64,000 nucleotides of DNA from the NCBI RefSeq assembly GCF_022539665.2, contig NC_081338.1, positions 5,269,679 to 5,333,678 on the forward strand. Direction: 5' to 3'. A program made the position numbers and the translations under genes. Under the pieces are notes generated by a model, which was not told where the DNA came from, searched no databases, and saw only the letters and a program-made list of their open reading frames with translations. Below are positions 22,631 through 34,027 of the stretch, piece by piece. Each line of letters begins with the position of its first letter. Position 1 is the first letter of the stretch. This DNA is from Daphnia carinata. Its lineage: Eukaryota > Arthropoda > Branchiopoda > Diplostraca > Daphniidae.

Positions 22631-25290
22631 TCAGCCACAGAAACCGGCATTTGTTGCAGCGCGCATGCGGCGAATTATGGCACAGTCTCGCGGTAATGGG
22701 ATCGACACTGATTTGCACGTGACGGACTCGGCTGGGGATTCGGGCTGAGAAATAGTTAATCGTGGAAACTCACCGACATCCACGACGGAATAAGTAAACG
22801 ATGTTGTTCGCGTAGATATGGCATCCACTGTCATGTCATCCCGGTCGGATTTGCCGTCCCCTTTCTTGCACTTTGGTACCATGAAGCACATGGTTGCTAG
22901 TCCCTATAGAAGGAAATAAACAATACATCTAATTATTTGTTAATAGTCATTTTTGCACAACACTTACCACTGTAATTTGGACAGAGAAGACGACGACAGC
23001 CGTCATTTGGAAACCAATGTGGTCCACTAAAATGCCAGTACCGGCGCGTGAAACAAAACGCCCAGCACCACTAAGTGACGACCATATACCGGCAACAAGA
23101 CCGTGCGTACTGGGATTATCCGGATAACCAGAATATCTATTATCAAAACGAAAGAAAGGAAATGAATACTGGTACAGTAAATAGTTTCTTTTTAAATGTG
23201 GCCTACACGGCTTCTCTCATGGCATCAACAACCCCGGGAACTTGTTGACCTGCAAACGCATTTCCACTCAGTGCCAATGCGATACCGACAACAGCTAGAT
23301 TTCTAAAACAAAATCAAATAATGATACTAGTTAAACGGTTTGAACTGGAGAATTGAAATCAAAAGTAGACCTACCGATCAATAGGAACGAAGGGGAAAGG
23401 CCCCAGCAAAAATATGGACAAGGCCCCGATCATGGTACTGGAAAGAAGGCAGAGCTTCACAGATCCTCGGCGATCACACAAGTATCCCCAAATAGGACTG
23501 GCTATGCTGTTGGCCCCGTCTTTCAAGCCGAAAAGGATGCCCACGTAAAATGGTGTCATGTCAAACTGCAAACAAAACATAAAATGATTCTAAAGAAATT
23601 AATAATAACGCCAAGTCAGAAAATATACCGTCCGCAACACTTGCGGTTCCAGATTGATTGAGAGAAATCCGTTTGACATGGTAGATACGATGAAAGTGAA
23701 GAACGGGATCCAAATGGACGGAATGCACAGGATAGCCAATGGCGATTGAGTTTTAGTCGATCCCTCGTCATACTGTGACACTAAAATGTTGAGAAACGAG
23801 ATGAGAAGGCTGGTGACGTACAACATTTCGAACTAACTTACCGTCATAATCGGGGAGAAAGGGTAATGCAATAAAGGCCATAATAGTTTGAATTCCTCCC
23901 ATGAGGATAAAGGGAGTCTAAAACCACCGACTTCATACAATGCACCGCCGACTATAGGACCAGCAAGCTGGGCAATGTTCATCATTGTTCTTGTAAGACT
24001 CTAAAATTAGAACAATGGTAGAAAATGTACAGCGAACGCTAAACCTGCATTAGTGAATCTTACAAAGATTTTGGCAACGGAATTGGGAAACTCCACAGCA
24101 GTGTACGTAAACGTTGACGTAATTGTACCAGCGTTTCCGGCAGCGTGAATCACGCGGATCAATATAGATATTACGACGAATGAACCCCCGGGAGGGAAAT
24201 ACTCTAAAAAGCTTTTAAAGTATACTGATTAAAACCCAGCTTTTGCTTTTTTTGTGTAATTTACTACTCACCCCGACAATAAGCAGCAAATGCCTCCAAT
24301 GAAAACTCCAGAAACAAAGGCGAACCGAACGCCAATAACTTTTAGCTGAAAGAAAGATGAAGATGCAAATTACAAGTTTAGGGAACAAATTTGGGATAAT
24401 ATTTACGTTTTTCCAATAAAAGGGGTGACAAGAAACGATGTCAGGCAGTTGGTACCAATGATAAATCCATAAATGGATACTGTGGCACCCTTATCTTCAG
24501 CCTAGAGATTAAAGCAAACATTAAGATTTCACATTTCAGATGATGTTATTTGACATATACTTACAATTTTGGGAAAGAACAGGGGGAAAGGCAAATGATG
24601 ATGTAAGAGTTGCTAATGAGAGAACAACAAATAGAAGCCATTGTCTGGGGGTCAGTTTTTTCTTCTCCGTTTTATCAACCTCTCCAAAACGCCTATATTT
24701 TTTCTTCTTAAGCCCTCCACAACCTCCATTACCACTGTCAGATGATGCTGTTGACAGGCATCTATCTTTTTTCACAGTATCCTCCTTTGTGCTCAACTCC
24801 TTTTCGTTTGGAGTAATAAGTGTTGATTCAACCTTTTCAGTCGTTTTTTACAACTGATCATGCCAAAGCACTGGTGATGTTTCAGCCATCGAAACTGACC
24901 TATTCTTTTGCTGTCTTTCTGGATAGGGTGGGTATGGCAAATATGGCTGAGCCAACATGGCTGAGCCTTCAGCCATCGAAACTGCTCTATTCTTTTGCTG
25001 TGTTTCTGGATAGGGTGGGTATGGCAAACATGGCTGAGCCAAGGTTGTGAACGATCCAACATACCCATTCTTCAAACTGCTTGTGCTATCTAACTTCTCC
25101 TTAGCTATAAATAAAAAGAGCAATAGTAACTCAAATTTCTTTGGCATGCTAAAAGGCAAGGTTTAGTTCAAATTTTTTTTTTTACCTGATTCACTTTCGG
25201 AAGAAACTAAAAGGCTGCTAGCTGATCCAACTGAAGTAGCTGATGGGCATCAGTCATTCGGATGGGGGAAATTGTAGATTGTGGCATTCC
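22631..25290 (-). pseudogene. MFS transporter, SLC18B1-like, with several broken frames
   Basis: Major facilitator superfamily sequence in many exons: N-terminal cytoplasmic part (25130-24800), TM1 exon (to 24566), an exon reading AEDKGATVSIYGF (24503-24415), others near 24347-24272, 24208-24060 and 24003-23862, then 23782-23630, 23567-23371, 23303-23208, 23137-22970 and the last exon 22903-22631. LLGPFPFVPI and SPIWGYLCDRRG are typical of SLC18B1 (a vesicular polyamine transporter family). Disruptions: an in-frame TAA near 24848 where the copy at 26.7-27.8 kb has CAA; one-base offsets at CCCCC in TM1, at GGAAAAAC, at GGGG and at CTCCC; and a frame break in the first exon. An 87-base in-frame tandem duplication lies at 24883-25056. 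Either a young pseudogene or partly mis-sequenced homopolymers; the TAA is not a homopolymer effect. Confidence 0.65.
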
Positions 25291-25299
25291 AACAGGATC

Positions 25300-26696
25300 T
25301 ACTCTAAGATGAAAGTGGGATTGACGATTTAAGGGCAAGACACTGACCGACCACGTGCAGATGCTCCACTCCACACACTCGCCCTGCCTTTTGCTGCACT
25401 TCGGATCAGGCTATATACTTGTTGATGTAGCTTTTTCTTTGCGTTTGACGAATCTTAAATATGTTCTCAAACAAAACTAAGAACTATTACCCGTTGTTTC
25501 GTGCAACTACCTGTGTGCTCAAGCATAGATTACTCGGACGAATGTCGCTTGCGGATGTGTTACCCTAATGATTTGCCCCTAATGACCTAGCTGACTCATC
25601 CTCCTTTAATGGCCGCCTTCCGGCGCTTTTCTTTGTTTTCCAGCAGAGTGGACTGAGCCTTCCAAAGAATAATCGAGAATCTTTGAAATATTGAAATTGC
25701 ATAATATGGATGGAAAAAACAAACAACATATTTTAAAGCCAAAAACTGGAAATTTTGATAGCTTGTCAAAGAATGGATCAGGTATAGATTATTCAATATC
25801 GGTAACTTATGAAAAACTTTGCTACTTGTAGAAATCTTTGTTGTGTGCAATGAAGTTACTTTACAATTCTTACTTCATTATTTTTGTCTTTGATACCAAA
25901 TAATGGTGCTTTGTAAGATCTCCCTTGTTTGGATTCAGGAGTCTCAAGTATGAGGGTTCCAACTTCCAAGGCCTTCGAAGGTTGCAACACACTTGTTTAC
26001 TATAATTATATGTGTAATATGATAGCTGTGTTTTAATGCTTACTTTACTTTTTTTTCTCATTCTATTTTGATGTCTTAATAATTATTTACTTCAGTATTT
26101 TAGAATACAGGTGGCTTCAAAGTGTGGCTTGAGGAACACCATGAAAACGATAAGAGAATATTGTTTGAATTCAGGGCTTATGGCAACAAGTTCATGTTTT
26201 AACCACATAGAAACTTGAACTATTCCCACTATCCCCTCTTGGAATCTTGGCAAAATTCCTTCCAGAAAAAGCTAAAGCCACAATGATTTCATGAATAACA
26301 CACTGAAAAATGTTTGGGAAGTATGTAAAATAACTATAATATGTAGTAATTACCATCAAATCATTCATTCTTTTTGTCTTTAGTGTGTAATAGATTTTTT
26401 GAACACATGTCAAGCTATTAACACTATTTTCCTTCAATAAAATTTTAAAACATTTTGCCACTGTGGCTCCACGCTTTGAATATCACAAAACTTTTCCCTG
26501 TGTAAGCTTAAGTGTTTCAAGAATACAGATTACTTTTGCCATTTGTATTGTTTGCAAAAATTGTAAGAAGGTCACATCAACAGCGCTTTTATTCAACACT
26601 GTATCCACGCGAAACAGAAAACGCAACAAAACATCCAACATTTGTCAGCTTGCAACTGGTTAGAAAAAATCTTCGGCCTTGCGTTTCTACGGCTAC
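25300..26696. other. Intergenic, nothing recognised
   Basis: AT-rich sequence between the transporter gene and the duplicate of its 5' part. No coding exon or repeat family was recognised. Confidence 0.45.
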
Positions 26697-27760
26697 GACT
26701 CTACAATTAGAACAATAGTAGAAATTGTACAGCGAACGTAAAACCTGCATTAGTGAATCTTACAAAGATTTTGGCAACGGAATTGGGAAACTCCACAGCA
26801 GTGTACGTAAACGTCAACGTAATTGTACCAGCGTTTCCGGCAGCGTGAATGACGCGGATCAATATAGATATTACGACGAATGAACCCCCGGGAGGGAAAT
26901 ACTCTAAAAAGCTTTTAAAGTATACTGATTAAAACCCAGCTTTTGCTTTTTTTGTGTAATTTACTACTCACCCCGACAATAAGCAGCAAATACCTCCAAT
27001 GAAAACTCCAGAAACAAAAGCGAACCGAACGCCAATAACTTTCAGCTGACAGAAAGATTAGGATGCAAATTACAAGTTTATGAAACAAATTTAGGGCACT
27101 ATTTACGTTTTTTTCCAATAAAAAGAGTGACAAGAAACGATGTCAGGCAGTTGGTACCAATGATAAATCCATAAATGGATACTGTGGCACCCTTATCTTC
27201 AACCTAGAGATTAAAGCAAACAATTAGATTTCACACATGATGTTATTTCACACATACTTACAATTTTGGGAAAGAACAGGGGGAAAGGCAAATGATGATG
27301 TAAGAGTTGCTAATGAGAGAACAACAAATAGAAGCCATTGTCTGGGGGTCAGTTTTTTCTTCTCCGTTTTATCAACCTCTCCAAAACGCCTATATTTTTT
27401 CTTCTTAAGCCCTCCACAACCTCCATTACCACTGTCAGATGATGCTGTTGACAGGCATCTATCTTTTTTCACAGTGTCCTTTGTGCTCATCTCCTTTTCG
27501 TTTGGAGTAATAAGTGTTGATTCAACCTTTTCAGTCGTTTTTTGCACCTGATCATGCCAAAGCACTGGTGATGTTTCAGCCATCGAAACTGCCCTATTCT
27601 TTTGCTGTCTTTCTGGATAGGGTGGGTATGGCAAACATGGCTGAGCCAAGGTTGTGAACGATCCAACATACCCATTCTTCAAACTGCTTGTGCTATCTAA
27701 CTTCTCTTTAGTTATAATTAAAAAGAGCAATAGTAGTAAAATTTCTTTGGCATGCTAAAG
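26697..27760 (-). pseudogene. Partial duplicate of the SLC18B1-like transporter (5' exons only)
   Basis: This is a second copy of 23999-25160: the N-terminal exon, the TM1 exon and the next three exons. The first exon pair is one open frame of about 160 codons (27730-27248) and has CAA where the main copy has TAA; it also has a single unit where the other has the 87-base tandem duplication. Homology stops at 26697, so everything after about the fifth exon is missing. The CCCCC offset in TM1 is shared, and the poly-A before the next donor has seven A against five in the main copy. It can encode at most a truncated transporter. Confidence 0.75.
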
Positions 27761-27924
27761 AGCAAGACTGAAGCACATAACAACGTAGGTCAGCTTCGAG
27801 GTGCAAACGAAAAACACGAGTTGGCTAAAGCGTGGAATTGGAGCACGGGACGGTATATCGTGGAAATGATAGCGGAAACAGTAATAACCACCAGGGTATA
27901 TATCCTATAGACGGCATGCATTTG

Positions 27925-28196
27925 AATTCAGAAGATTCCAAAAACTGAGATGGTTTTTCACGTAATAAAAATACTTTTTAGAGTTTTTTTACAGTTATTT
28001 GTGTTGAACATTACGGGAAAAATACTAATTCATTTAATTTCCTTCAAACAATTCATATTACCTTATGTTATTAACATTTTTTTTTTTTAAAACATCAGAG
28101 TTTGAGCAGTGATGGGTTCTGGCTTACGTCGAATGACATAAAGCAAAACAGCGAGCGCTGTTCTTCAAGATATCAAAGTATATAAAAATATTCAAA
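27925..28196 (+). promoter_or_regulatory. Duplicated 5' flank of RP3 with the conserved element
   Basis: Homologous to the RP1 upstream region. The element AACATCAGAGTTTGAGC with GGTTCTGGCTTACG lies at 28091-28128, 68 bases before the ATG. The stem is weaker than in RP1 (CATCA/TGATG). A TATAAAAATA is present at 28181. Confidence 0.5.
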
Positions 28197-30233
28197 ATGT
28201 CCCCCTCATTCATGAATAGTTTCACGTTCGTGGAAGCCTCTTTCCTCGAGCTGCTTAACCCAGTATGGCTGACTTTCATGGTAATGGCCTCTATCATTGT
28301 TAGTCAGTCCCTTTTCATTTACTACAGCTACGTCACAGGATCAACAGGATCTTCCAGCAGAGAAGAACAACCTGAACAGCTCACACCAGAAAACAGGAGC
28401 GACTTGTTACAGGAATGTAACATGACGCATCCTTTACCCCAGATTACTTCATCTAGTACTGTTTGTCAAGCAGAGAAACCAGATGGAACTAGGCCTAAGC
28501 CTAAACCAAAAGCTGGATTTCGATACACTGACTTGAGGAAATTTTACGAAGATGAAAGGAAGATCAAAAGAAATCTGATTGCGGCGACCTTGGCATTAAA
28601 AGAGGCAGCAGAGACGGGTAACAAACTAGAAAGGCAGATGGAAATGAATCAGAATCAACTTCGGTTAGCTGAGAAGAAGAACAACATGAAGAAAATGAAA
28701 ACACTACAAAAGTTGTTACGTCAAACGAAAAAAGAATTGATCGGCACGAAAAAAATTCTGCGAATCCAGACGGCACAATACGGTAGGGAGCAAGAGCAAG
28801 AGGACAGCGCACCACGAAATGAAACTGATTCTGCTCAAAATATTTTAGTAGACGATTCTGGCATAGCGGATGAATCTACTACCAGCGTAATGGAGCAAGT
28901 CCCGAGATCTGTTTGCCAAGCAGAGAACAGCGCACCGGTAAATGAAACTGATTTTGCTCAAAATATTTTAGTAGACGATTCTGGCATAGCGGATGAATCT
29001 ACTACCAGCGTAATGGAGCAAGTCCCGAGATCAAAACCATCCCCGTTTCTTGGGCGCCGGAAGGAGCTGTTAAGAATGCTCGAGCCCCCTCCCACAGACA
29101 CCGATACAGTAAGCGAACCAGCGATCAACACGACACCTGCAAAGGACGCCAAACAGTCGAAGCCATCGTTCTTCGAGCGAATGAAAAAGAAATTAGTCAA
29201 ATCGGGATTTTTGACAGAAGACAAACCCATCAAGACAAAGTCCGTGCAGGTAACAATCAACCTGCATCAAGTGGATATGGTGATTGATAGAGGCTGTGAC
29301 GAGTCAATCATCAGTCTAGACCAATGGCAAAAAATAGGCGAGCCCAAGTTAGAGGCTTTTACCAAGGACACTTTGGTCAAGTCTAAGCGTACAGGGAAGT
29401 TCAAAGAGCACGTAAAATGGGAAGAGGTCGTTGGATTTTTCAAGATGTATGTTGGCTTACAAGACAAACTAGTTTATGACCCAATTTACGTGTGTGCAGG
29501 ATATAAGGCTATGCCCAACTTCCTCGGTCGTAGACTCTACCATGACCTCCGTTTACATGGAAAAAATGCGCATTTGATCAAAATTACACGCACAACGGGA
29601 AAGGAAACGCCTCCCCAAACGCCGACAACAAAATCGGATACCGAACTTAAAACTGCGCTAGACTTGACTGGTGCTATGATCAATTACTTGACGTTACGGA
29701 TCGAGATGGAAAAAGACAAGAATAAGAAAAATCGCGTACAGTATGAGCATTACATGTCACAGACCGTAATGGACATAATGGTAGCGTTCGAGATAAAAAG
29801 GGCCGACTCCGAGAACAAATCTGAACCGCTAGTCATTGAGCTCGAAGAACCCGACTGTATCGACAAACTCATGAAGACTTTTTCTGAGCTTGAAAAGATT
29901 TATGAAAATGACAGCAGGAGGTCCCGCGAAGTTATACGTGATGCAGAAGATGAGCTGAACAATCAAAAAACAAAACTTGCTTCTGCGTCATCGGAAGTAG
30001 AGCGCGCGGAACTAACCGAACTTGTCAAGCGAAGAGAAAAAGCCGTGCAAGTGATTGTCGAAAAGGAGAATATCGATTTTGAGGAGAAGATGAAATTATT
30101 GAATGTCACCAAAGAACTGTTTCCTGAGCCAAAGGCAGAAAAAAAGGCGAAGAAATCCTTCAAAGGATTCAAAACAATGTTTGGACATCGTTCTTCTAAC
30201 AACGAAATGAAAGCAGAGGAGAAGAAGGTCTAA
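28197..30233 (+). CDS. RP3: membrane-anchored retropepsin-like coiled-coil protein (678 aa, long form)
   Basis: Longest member of the family, intronless. A transmembrane segment lies at about residues 18-45 (WLTFMVMASIIVSQSLFIYY). A first Lys/Glu-rich coiled coil (about 105-200) is absent from RP1 and RP2. Then come two perfect-phase copies of a 41-residue unit (28804-28926 and 28927-29035) with NILVDDSGIADESTTSVMEQ, an amphipathic helix, and the retropepsin-like domain with VDMVIDRGC (about 358-366) instead of D-T/S-G and NFLGRRLYHDL (about 440-450). A second coiled coil (about 540-650, close to that of RP1) and a basic tail finish the protein. Arg next to the catalytic Asp should abolish protease activity. 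The open 2-kb frame in a decaying neighbourhood suggests the gene is in use. Role unknown; scaffold or dominant-negative factor are guesses. Confidence 0.7.
   Translation: MSPSFMNSFTFVEASFLELLNPVWLTFMVMASIIVSQSLFIYYSYVTGSTGSSSREEQPEQLTPENRSDLLQECNMTHPLPQITSSSTVCQAEKPDGTRPKPKPKAGFRYTDLRKFYEDERKIKRNLIAATLALKEAAETGNKLERQMEMNQNQLRLAEKKNNMKKMKTLQKLLRQTKKELIGTKKILRIQTAQYGREQEQEDSAPRNETDSAQNILVDDSGIADESTTSVMEQVPRSVCQAENSAPVNETDFAQNILVDDSGIADESTTSVMEQVPRSKPSPFLGRRKELLRMLEPPPTDTDTVSEPAINTTPAKDAKQSKPSFFERMKKKLVKSGFLTEDKPIKTKSVQVTINLHQVDMVIDRGCDESIISLDQWQKIGEPKLEAFTKDTLVKSKRTGKFKEHVKWEEVVGFFKMYVGLQDKLVYDPIYVCAGYKAMPNFLGRRLYHDLRLHGKNAHLIKITRTTGKETPPQTPTTKSDTELKTALDLTGAMINYLTLRIEMEKDKNKKNRVQYEHYMSQTVMDIMVAFEIKRADSENKSEPLVIELEEPDCIDKLMKTFSELEKIYENDSRRSREVIRDAEDELNNQKTKLASASSEVERAELTELVKRREKAVQVIVEKENIDFEEKMKLLNVTKELFPEPKAEKKAKKSFKGFKTMFGHRSSNNEMKAEEKKV
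28804..29035 (+). repeat. In-frame 123-base tandem repeat within RP3
   Basis: Two copies, nearly identical over AATGAAACTGATT to CAAGTCCCGAGATC, offset 123 bases (41 codons). The high identity points to a recent duplication inside the acidic linker. Confidence 0.85.
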
Positions 30234-31354
30234 CAATGAATATGTTTTGAACCTTAGATAATTTTGTGTGCTTTGGTTTTGATTAAATTCGTAACGTTTG
30301 AAGGAAGGGGCAAAATTGATCTGATTCGACGTGGTGGCTGCAAATTGATGGCATTATGATCTACTGGACGGAAGTGAATGGCGACATACGACAATGAACA
30401 TCTTTGACGCTTAGGAAACCTGTTTGCTGTCAAAGGAAGCAGTTTCCTAATCTCATTATGGTCATTGTCATTGGTATCGATTTTTCATTTCTGTTTGATT
30501 GTAACTTTGGCGACTGATGTGCATTGGCTACGAGACATCGGCATTTTGATACACTGAACGTTAATAGGTGAAGAGAGACGACAAGGCATAATTGGTTAAG
30601 AAATTACTATGCTGTTAAAGCGGAAATTTTTTTTAATCGTTATGGCCATTGTCACCTCTCTCCCACCCCCAATTTCATTCGGTTATCGTGATGCCACCAA
30701 GTTTCAGCCAATGTATTTGGTTTCAGAAGGTTCTATCGGACTGAGGGAAGAATTGATGACAATGATCATTTTTGATACTTTGAATACCTGTCTACTGTGT
30801 AAGTACTTTAGTACTGTGTAAGTGGACAGGTTTTCTTATTCAGAAATGATCCATTTTTCATTCCTTCACTTACGTTTCATTCTTGATTTTTAGATGCCGT
30901 CTATTTGTAGTTATTGAAAATAGGGGACCATCGTTGCAGACACTGTAGACTGGTCTTTTAAATTTCAATAGCTGCCATTTTGAATGATGTGAAATTAGTA
31001 CCTTCGTTTAGATGGCACGTGATTTGAACAAAGTCCACAGGTTTTCTAAGCACCCTTTCATTTTCATAGTTATACCTCTCCAGCTTCTCTTTTCTTTTGA
31101 TTTCTTTCACAAATTCAATGTTGGGTTACTACAGATTGCCCGTACTTTCGGATATAATTTGGATTTTAAAAATAAAGATGTTAAAAAAAAATGCTCCAAC
31201 GAATTCTAGTGTTTTAATACTTAGACAACAGCTTCGATGGTCCTACCACGAAGGCCTACCAGTTAAAACAATGTGGCTTATGAAACACTATTTCAATTAG
31301 TTTTTTTTGGGAATAGCCTAAACAAAGAAAAATAATTGAATTATTACTTATTAT
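30234..31354. repeat. 3' flank of RP3 (partly shared with RP1)
   Basis: 30565-30870 matches the RP1 3' flank. The remainder shows no gene. T-synthase homology begins at about 31355. Confidence 0.5.
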
Positions 31355-32477
31355 TACGAGAGAAGCATTTCGTCATATATGGAATCACTATCGAGATCAA
31401 GCTGATTGGTTTTTCAAAGCCGACGACGACACGTACGAAAATCCCTTCCCCATTTCAAAGAATTCGCTTAATGAACTCGTTTGCAGGTACGCCATTCTGG
31501 AAAATATGCGCTATTTTCTATCGGCTTACAACACATCGAAACCCTTGTGGTTTGGACATAAATTCAAGACCATAGTTAAACAAGGCTACTTTAGCTGTGG
31601 CGCAGGTAAAACCACAGCTAAAATAAACTAGTACCCATTCGATTTAAATGTTGATTACAAAATAGGATACGTCCTTAGCAAAGAAGCTACTAGACGGTTC
31701 GTCGAAGAAGGGTATTAACATTTTGTACATTTTTAAAAAGATAGTTGATAAACAACTTTCGTTTTTTCCTTTTCACAGCTATTTTAACGTGCTACTCTGT
31801 CGACACGATCACGAGGGAGCAGAGGACGCAGAAATAGGTATGTGCACCTTTGGCAATATTTTCTCTTTGAAGAATCGCACAGTTAACGTCTCTTTCCGTT
31901 TTGTGTCAAAGGAAAATGTATGAGTCGACTGAATGTGTCGGCCATGGACACGAGAGACGCCAAAGGCAGAGGAAGATTTTTTCCGTTTTTTCCCGAACAA
32001 CACATTTTCCCTGGGAAAGTAACAAAGGACTACTGGTATTGGCTATGCATTTACTACCCTGCACAAGAGGTACCGCTATTATTTTTTTAAAAGATAGCTA
32101 TAAAGAAATCGCCTCATTCTTCACGCCTACAGGGATTAGAATGTTGTTCGGACAGCGCAATCTCTTTCCACTACGTCAAACCTGAACAAATGTACCTTCT
32201 AGAATACCTGATTTATCGGTTAAGGCCGTTCGGGTTGGAGCCAGAAGAACGGCCAGCAACTCCAGATCCATCGCCAGACTTGGATTTAACAGCGACGCCT
32301 TGGTATGTTTCCGAAAAGCAATTCGAGGGCAATTCCGCTGGAGGTGAAGTAATCCACAGCAGTACCAGTGCCACCCCCACACTGAAAAGTAACAGATATA
32401 CCATGAAAAATTACACAGAACGACTCAATGAGCTTATCAAAAGAACAGAAAGGGCAAGAAAATTGAAAATAACATAA
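31355..32477 (+). pseudogene. T3: 5'-truncated copy of the T-synthase gene
   Basis: Homology to T1 starts inside exon 4 (GAGAGAAGCATTTCG) and runs to the stop codon at 32475-32477, so exons 1-3 and the start of exon 4 are missing. Exon 5 to exon 9 can be followed with splice sites near the T1 positions. Changes include Gly to Cys in the FSGGAG motif (GCTGTGGC near 31595), Met to Ile at the end of exon 7 and a weakened acceptor before exon 8. Exon 9 (32133-32477) is open and closest to the 3' part of T2. Without the anchor and first catalytic exon it should be non-functional. Confidence 0.78.
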
Positions 32478-33434
32478 TATAAACTGCAGTCATTTGCTTG
32501 ATTTGTTTCCAAATAACTATGTTAACGTGATAATACATTAATCGAACACTTTTATTTTCGCATTTTTTTTCTTTTACTGAACTGAAGACAATGTCTTCTT
32601 TGAACAAGTAAAATAGGAAGACGTCAAATTCAACTAACGAAAGCAACAACGAGAGAAGTATCCCGTTACTGCTTATAACGGATGGCGTGATTACACGTCA
32701 TTAAAGAGAGTGCATTGGCCTGCAAAGTCTTCCAACAGTTCTGATAGCATGAATTCATGCTTTCATACCCAGTTACGTAAACAGATACAAAAATGCTAAA
32801 AATGCACACAGCTGGCTAAGTGACAACTATGGTAAATTCAAAGCAAAACCTGTTTGCAGTTCCTGTTATGTTTTTTGGTATGCCAATATCCCACTATCTT
32901 ATTCAATTCACATTCTTTCGACTACAACATCCAAAGTTCAATGCACCAGATGCTTGTTGACTTTTGAATTAGCAATCAGTCTTATAGCAGTACACTACAC
33001 TTAGAAATATAGTTTTTGCAATGAAGCTGCCATTTTACATTGACTTTAGTTAAACTTGAAAATACCTTTTTTAAGTATTCCCCAGAACTTGGTGATGTGC
33101 AACCGTTGTGCTGCATACAGGGGATTGAACATCCAACATCAGCTAGAATGATCAGCAAAGACATACAGTGTCATTTGGTATCTGTTAATTGAACACTGGT
33201 TGTATATTACCTGAAAGGCGATATAGACGGGTACACAATTTTCTTCATCCACTGCAGGCATGACTTTCCACAGCACGTCATCTGCTTGAGCAATTTTGCC
33301 GGGTAACGGTTAATATCAGCAAATCGTCTTGAAATGTCAAAAATATAGGTTGTGGATGAGAAAATTCTCAAAATTAACAAGAAACTGAGAAAAAATATAT
33401 ACCGCAAGTCCAGACTTTCAGGTTCAAGAACATT
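32478..33434. repeat. Duplicated 3' flank of T3
   Basis: About 1 kb homologous to 20864-21860. No intact gene. Confidence 0.6.
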
Positions 33435-33541
33435 CTTTTCACATCAGCTAGTCCACTCATCTTCTCTACGAAGCCGCATCGTTCTTCTTCGACCCACAAC
33501 TAGCAAAGCTTTTTGCCTTTGCTGAATAGCGTCGATCAAAA
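33435..33541 (-). pseudogene. Inverted relic of an RP coiled-coil domain
   Basis: On the minus strand this reads DAIQQRQKALLVV, then a shifted continuation, and matches RP1 10245-10350 (DAIRQRQKALQVV, then the region around MSELADAKK). It is the only RP piece found in inverse orientation and lies exactly at the end of the duplicated T3 flank. It is short and frameshifted, so a non-functional remnant. Confidence 0.7.
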
Positions 33542-33930
33542 CTTGGACGAGCTGGTGTCCGTAAATCCGGCCGTTCCACACTTTCGCATTTATAGGATGA
33601 CATGCGCAAAATCTTGCAAAACATGCTGGGCAACCGGATACTAGGGTAAATTTAAATTCCACGATTTGACTTTGATCCCGACCCGATCCCGACTGCCGAT
33701 GAACCTTAAAACGAAAATATTTATTCACTTTATAGATAACATTTCTGCTTCAGTTTCTAAACTTTAAAAATCTTTAATTACACGCACTGATTTGAAATTG
33801 ATGATGCTGCCATCAGTCCGCAAATAGAAATGGTGACGAACTATTTTTAAAAACTGGATGTCCTTTAATGCTTGGATACGTCGACGATGGCACATTGGGG
33901 TTTGCTGATGTAAACATTAAAAAGTTAGCC
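33542..33930. promoter_or_regulatory. Upstream region of globin 1 with a block conserved in globin 2
   Basis: About 33815-33912 resembles the minus-strand sequence upstream of globin 2 (about 36850-36960): CGCAAATAGAA, ACGARCTATTTT, GTCGACGA and TTTGCTGATGT occur in the same order and spacing. Conservation outside the transcribed part suggests shared regulation. No known factor site is claimed. Confidence 0.45.
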
Positions 33931-33940
33931 ACTATATAAA
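33931..33940 (+). promoter_or_regulatory. TATA box of globin 1
   Basis: ACTATATAAA, about 90 bases before the start codon at 34028, matching the position of the TATA box of the paralogue. Confidence 0.65.
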
Positions 33941-34027
33941 GCACGGGTTTCTTAGCAAGCGAAAGCATTAAGCTGTTTTACGGACTATCTATTTCATAGT
34001 CCATAAAATTCTATTTCTCATCACCAA

